This document shows positions 4,124 through 6,618 of a stretch of 6,618 nt of DNA, in pieces. Below the pieces are notes generated by a model. The model saw only the letters and a list, made by a program, of their open reading frames with translations, was not told the DNA's origin and searched no databases. Position numbers and translations under genes: made by a program. Location: contig JAISPI010000019.1 of NCBI GenBank assembly GCA_031275075.1, positions 1 to 6,618 on the forward strand, written 5' to 3'. The DNA is from Burkholderiales bacterium. GTDB lineage: Bacteria > Pseudomonadota > Gammaproteobacteria > Burkholderiales > Casimicrobiaceae. Position 1 is the first letter of the stretch, and the number at the start of each line of letters is the position of its first letter.

Positions 4124-6618
4124 ATGGCCAAAAAATACTCCTTCGCGGAAAAGAAACGTATCCGTAAAAGTTTTGCAAAACGCGGTAATGTTCTTACTGT
4201 TCCGTTCCTTCTGGAAACACAGCTCAACTCTTATCGGGCGTTCCTGCAACAGGATGTGCTCGATGGAAAACGCAAGCAACAGGGATTGCAACTGGCTTTC
4301 GAGTCGGTGTTTCCGATCTCCAGCCATTCGGGCAATGCACGGCTCGAATACGTTTCGTATTCGTTGCAGCCGCCGGCCTTTGATGTGATCGAATGTCAGC
4401 AGCGCGGCTTGACGTACTGTTCGGCGCTGCGCGCCCGCGTCCGGTTGGTGCTGATGGACAAGGACTCGGCGACGCCGAAGATCCGGGAAGTCAAGGAGCA
4501 GGAAGTTTACATGGGCGAGATTCCGCTCATGACCGGAAACGGCTCGTTTGTAATTAACGGCACCGAGCGTGTGATCGTGTCGCAGTTGCACCGTTCGCCG
4601 GGCGTGTTTTTCGAGCACGATCGCGGCAAAACGCACAGCTCGGGCAAGCTGCTGTTTTCGGCGCGGGTGATTCCATACCGCGGCTCCTGGCTCGATTTCG
4701 AATTTGACCCGAAGGACCTGCTGTTTTTCCGGGTGGATCGCCGCCGCAAAATGCCGGTGACGATTCTGCTGAAAGCGATTGGTTATTCGGTGGAAGACAT
4801 TTTGCGCGAATTTTTCGAGTTCGACACCTTCCATTTATCAGCGAAGGGTTATCAGATGGCCCTAATTGCCGACCGGTTGAAAGGCGAACTGGCAACGTTC
4901 GACATCATCGGCAAGAACGGTCAAGTGGTGGTTCCGAAGGACAAGCGCGTTACTGTGCGCTCGGTGCGCGAGTTGCAGGAGAGCGGCGTCAAGACGATCG
5001 CGGTGCCGGAAGATTATCTGACCGGACGGGTGCTGGCGACGCATGTGGTTGACGAGAGCACGGGCGAAGTGTTGGCCAAAGCCAATGATGAAATTACGCC
5101 GGAACTGCTGGTCAAGCTGGTTGCGGCGGGAATCACCGAGATTCAAACGCTGTTCACCAATGAACTCGATTGCGGCGCTTACATTTCGCAGACACTGCGC
5201 ACTGACGACACCCCCGATCAGTACGCAGCGCGTGTCGCTATTTACCGGATGATGCGCCCCGGCGAACCGCCGACCGAGGAGGCTGTGGAAGCATTGTTCA
5301 AAGGATTGTTCTTCTCTGATGAACGCTACGATTTGTCGGCGGTTGGCCGGATGAAATTCAACCGTCGGGTTGGTCGCGCCGGCGTCGATGGCGCGACGAC
5401 GTTGAGCAACGAAGACATCGTGGCGGTAATCAAAATTGTCGTTGATCTACGCAATGGCCGCGGTGAAGTTGACGACATCGACCATCTGGGCAATCGCCGT
5501 GTACGGTCGGTGGGTGAGCTTGCCGAAAACCAGTTCCGTTCCGGTTTGGTGCGCGTTGAGCGCGCGGTGAAAGAACGGCTGGGTCAGGCCGAGAGCGAAA
5601 ATTTGGTGCCGCACGATTTGATCAACGCCAAGCCGATTTCGGCGGCGATCAAAGAATTTTTTGGGTCTTCGCAACTGTCGCAGTTTATGGATCAGACCAA
5701 TCCGTTGTCCGAGATTACCCACAAGCGTCGTGTGTCTGCGCTGGGGCCGGGCGGTCTGACGCGCGAACGCGCCGGCTTCGAAGTACGCGACGTGCATCCG
5801 ACGCACTATGGCCGTGTTTGCCCGATCGAAACGCCGGAAGGCCCGAACATCGGTTTGATCAATTCGCTGGCGCTGTATGCGCGCACCAACGAATACGGTT
5901 TTCTCGAAACGCCGTATCGCAAAGTGGCCGACGGTGTGGCGACGCGCGATATTGAATTTCTGTCGGCGATCGAGGAAGGTCAGTATGTGATCGCGCAGGC
6001 GAGCGCCGAGATGGATGAAAAAGGACGGCTGACCGAAGATTTGGTGTCGTGCCGTCTCGATGGTGAATCAATGCTGTCGCCGGCGGACAAAGTGCAGTAC
6101 ATGGATGTCGCACCGTCGCAGATTGTTTCGGTGGCGACGGCGTTGATCCCGTTCCTTGAACACGACGACGCCAACCGCGCGTTGATGGGTTCAAACATGC
6201 AACGTCAGGCAGTTCCTTGTTTGCGGCCTGAGAAACCGTTGGTCGGCACCGGCGTTGAACGGACGGCGGCAGTGGATTCGGGAACGATGGTGAAGGCGAC
6301 GCGCGGCGGTCGTGTCGATTACGTCGATGCGACGCGGATGGTAGTGCGGGTCAACGACGACGAAACCGCGGCTGGTGATATCGGTGTCGATATCTACAAT
6401 CTCGTCAAATACAAACGTTCCAATCAGAGCACCAACATCAATCAACGACCGCTGGTGCGGGTCGGCGATATGATTCACCGCGATGACGTGATTGCCGATG
6501 GCGCTTCGACCGACAAAGGCGAGTTGGCGCTTGGGCAAAACATGCTGGTCGCTTTCATGCCGTGGAACGGCTACAACTACGAAGATTCGATTCTGATCAA
6601 CGAACACATTGTGGCGGA
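4124..6618 (+). CDS. rpoB: DNA-directed RNA polymerase subunit beta (partial, 5' 831 codons)
   Basis: This is the N-terminal 831 residues of the RNA polymerase beta subunit, cut by the right edge; the full protein is usually about 1,350-1,400 residues. I translated it codon by codon and found no stop or frameshift. It opens MAKKYSFAEKKRIRKSFAKR after GGAG (4115-4118) with a 5-nt gap. The rifampicin-binding region is GSSQLSQFMDQTNPLSEI (514-531) followed by THKRR. D523, H533 and S538 match E. coli D516, H526 and S531, so the main resistance positions are wild type. T525 and V537 replace N518 and I530. Further on are ERAGFEVRDVHPTHYGRVCP and IETPEGPNIGLINSLALYAR. Near the edge, NYEDSILINE contains E820-D821, equivalent to E. 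coli E813-D814 beside the active site. The constant +7 offset implies no net indel between these points. rpoC is expected next. Confidence 0.98.
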   Translation, partial: MAKKYSFAEKKRIRKSFAKRGNVLTVPFLLETQLNSYRAFLQQDVLDGKRKQQGLQLAFESVFPISSHSGNARLEYVSYSLQPPAFDVIECQQRGLTYCSALRARVRLVLMDKDSATPKIREVKEQEVYMGEIPLMTGNGSFVINGTERVIVSQLHRSPGVFFEHDRGKTHSSGKLLFSARVIPYRGSWLDFEFDPKDLLFFRVDRRRKMPVTILLKAIGYSVEDILREFFEFDTFHLSAKGYQMALIADRLKGELATFDIIGKNGQVVVPKDKRVTVRSVRELQESGVKTIAVPEDYLTGRVLATHVVDESTGEVLAKANDEITPELLVKLVAAGITEIQTLFTNELDCGAYISQTLRTDDTPDQYAARVAIYRMMRPGEPPTEEAVEALFKGLFFSDERYDLSAVGRMKFNRRVGRAGVDGATTLSNEDIVAVIKIVVDLRNGRGEVDDIDHLGNRRVRSVGELAENQFRSGLVRVERAVKERLGQAESENLVPHDLINAKPISAAIKEFFGSSQLSQFMDQTNPLSEITHKRRVSALGPGGLTRERAGFEVRDVHPTHYGRVCPIETPEGPNIGLINSLALYARTNEYGFLETPYRKVADGVATRDIEFLSAIEEGQYVIAQASAEMDEKGRLTEDLVSCRLDGESMLSPADKVQYMDVAPSQIVSVATALIPFLEHDDANRALMGSNMQRQAVPCLRPEKPLVGTGVERTAAVDSGTMVKATRGGRVDYVDATRMVVRVNDDETAAGDIGVDIYNLVKYKRSNQSTNINQRPLVRVGDMIHRDDVIADGASTDKGELALGQNMLVAFMPWNGYNYEDSILINEHIVA

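Noticed and set aside
3821..4834. A 337-codon open frame on the minus strand across the rplL-rpoB spacer and the 5' part of rpoB.
   Set aside because: Most of it is antisense to a certain rpoB reading frame, its translation is rich in Arg, His and Gln as typical for mirror frames, and no family is recognisable.

Overview
This window is a classic core housekeeping locus, the translation-transcription cluster tuf – tRNA-Trp – secE – nusG – rplK – rplA – rplJ – rplL – rpoB. All genes lie on the plus strand. Gene order and protein sequence point to a member of the Betaproteobacteria. The RpoB stretch around residues 370-560, with SQTLR, MMRPGEPPTE and DQTNPLSEITHKRR, follows the betaproteobacterial rather than the enteric gammaproteobacterial pattern. 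SecE has three membrane segments, as in beta/gammaproteobacteria. I cannot name a genus. No mobile element, CRISPR array, phage gene or foreign island is visible.

Layout. Positions 1-119 hold the last 38 codons of an EF-Tu gene, followed by a perfect 12-bp hairpin. A complete tRNA-Trp (anticodon CCA, CCA end encoded) lies at 228-303. secE begins 23 nt after it and overlaps nusG by one base (TGATG). A 108-nt spacer carries a GC hairpin and a probable ribosomal protein L1 binding site ahead of rplK-rplA, which are 2 nt apart. A 302-nt spacer then holds a hairpin with a T-rich 3' arm, a strongly folded L10 leader, and a small hairpin that would bury the ribosome binding site and TTG start of rplJ. 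rplJ and rplL follow. A 361-nt spacer packed with inverted repeats separates rplL from rpoB. The first 831 codons of rpoB run off the right edge.

How the parts work together. tuf, tRNA-Trp, L11, L1, L10 and L7/L12 serve elongation and the ribosomal stalks. SecE is part of the protein export channel. NusG and RpoB are the elongation factor and beta subunit of RNA polymerase, and NusG links polymerase to ribosome or Rho. The spacers look regulatory: L1 and L10 feedback on their own mRNAs, and a partial terminator or processing zone that would set less RpoB than L7/L12. These regulatory roles are known in E. coli. Here they are inferred from hand-folded base pairing.

The window is an ordinary, highly conserved region. 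I found no new system. The points worth a second look are RNA-level: the multi-hairpin rplL-rpoB spacer, the rplJ start-site hairpin, and two strong hairpins after tuf and rplL that lack the usual T-tract.
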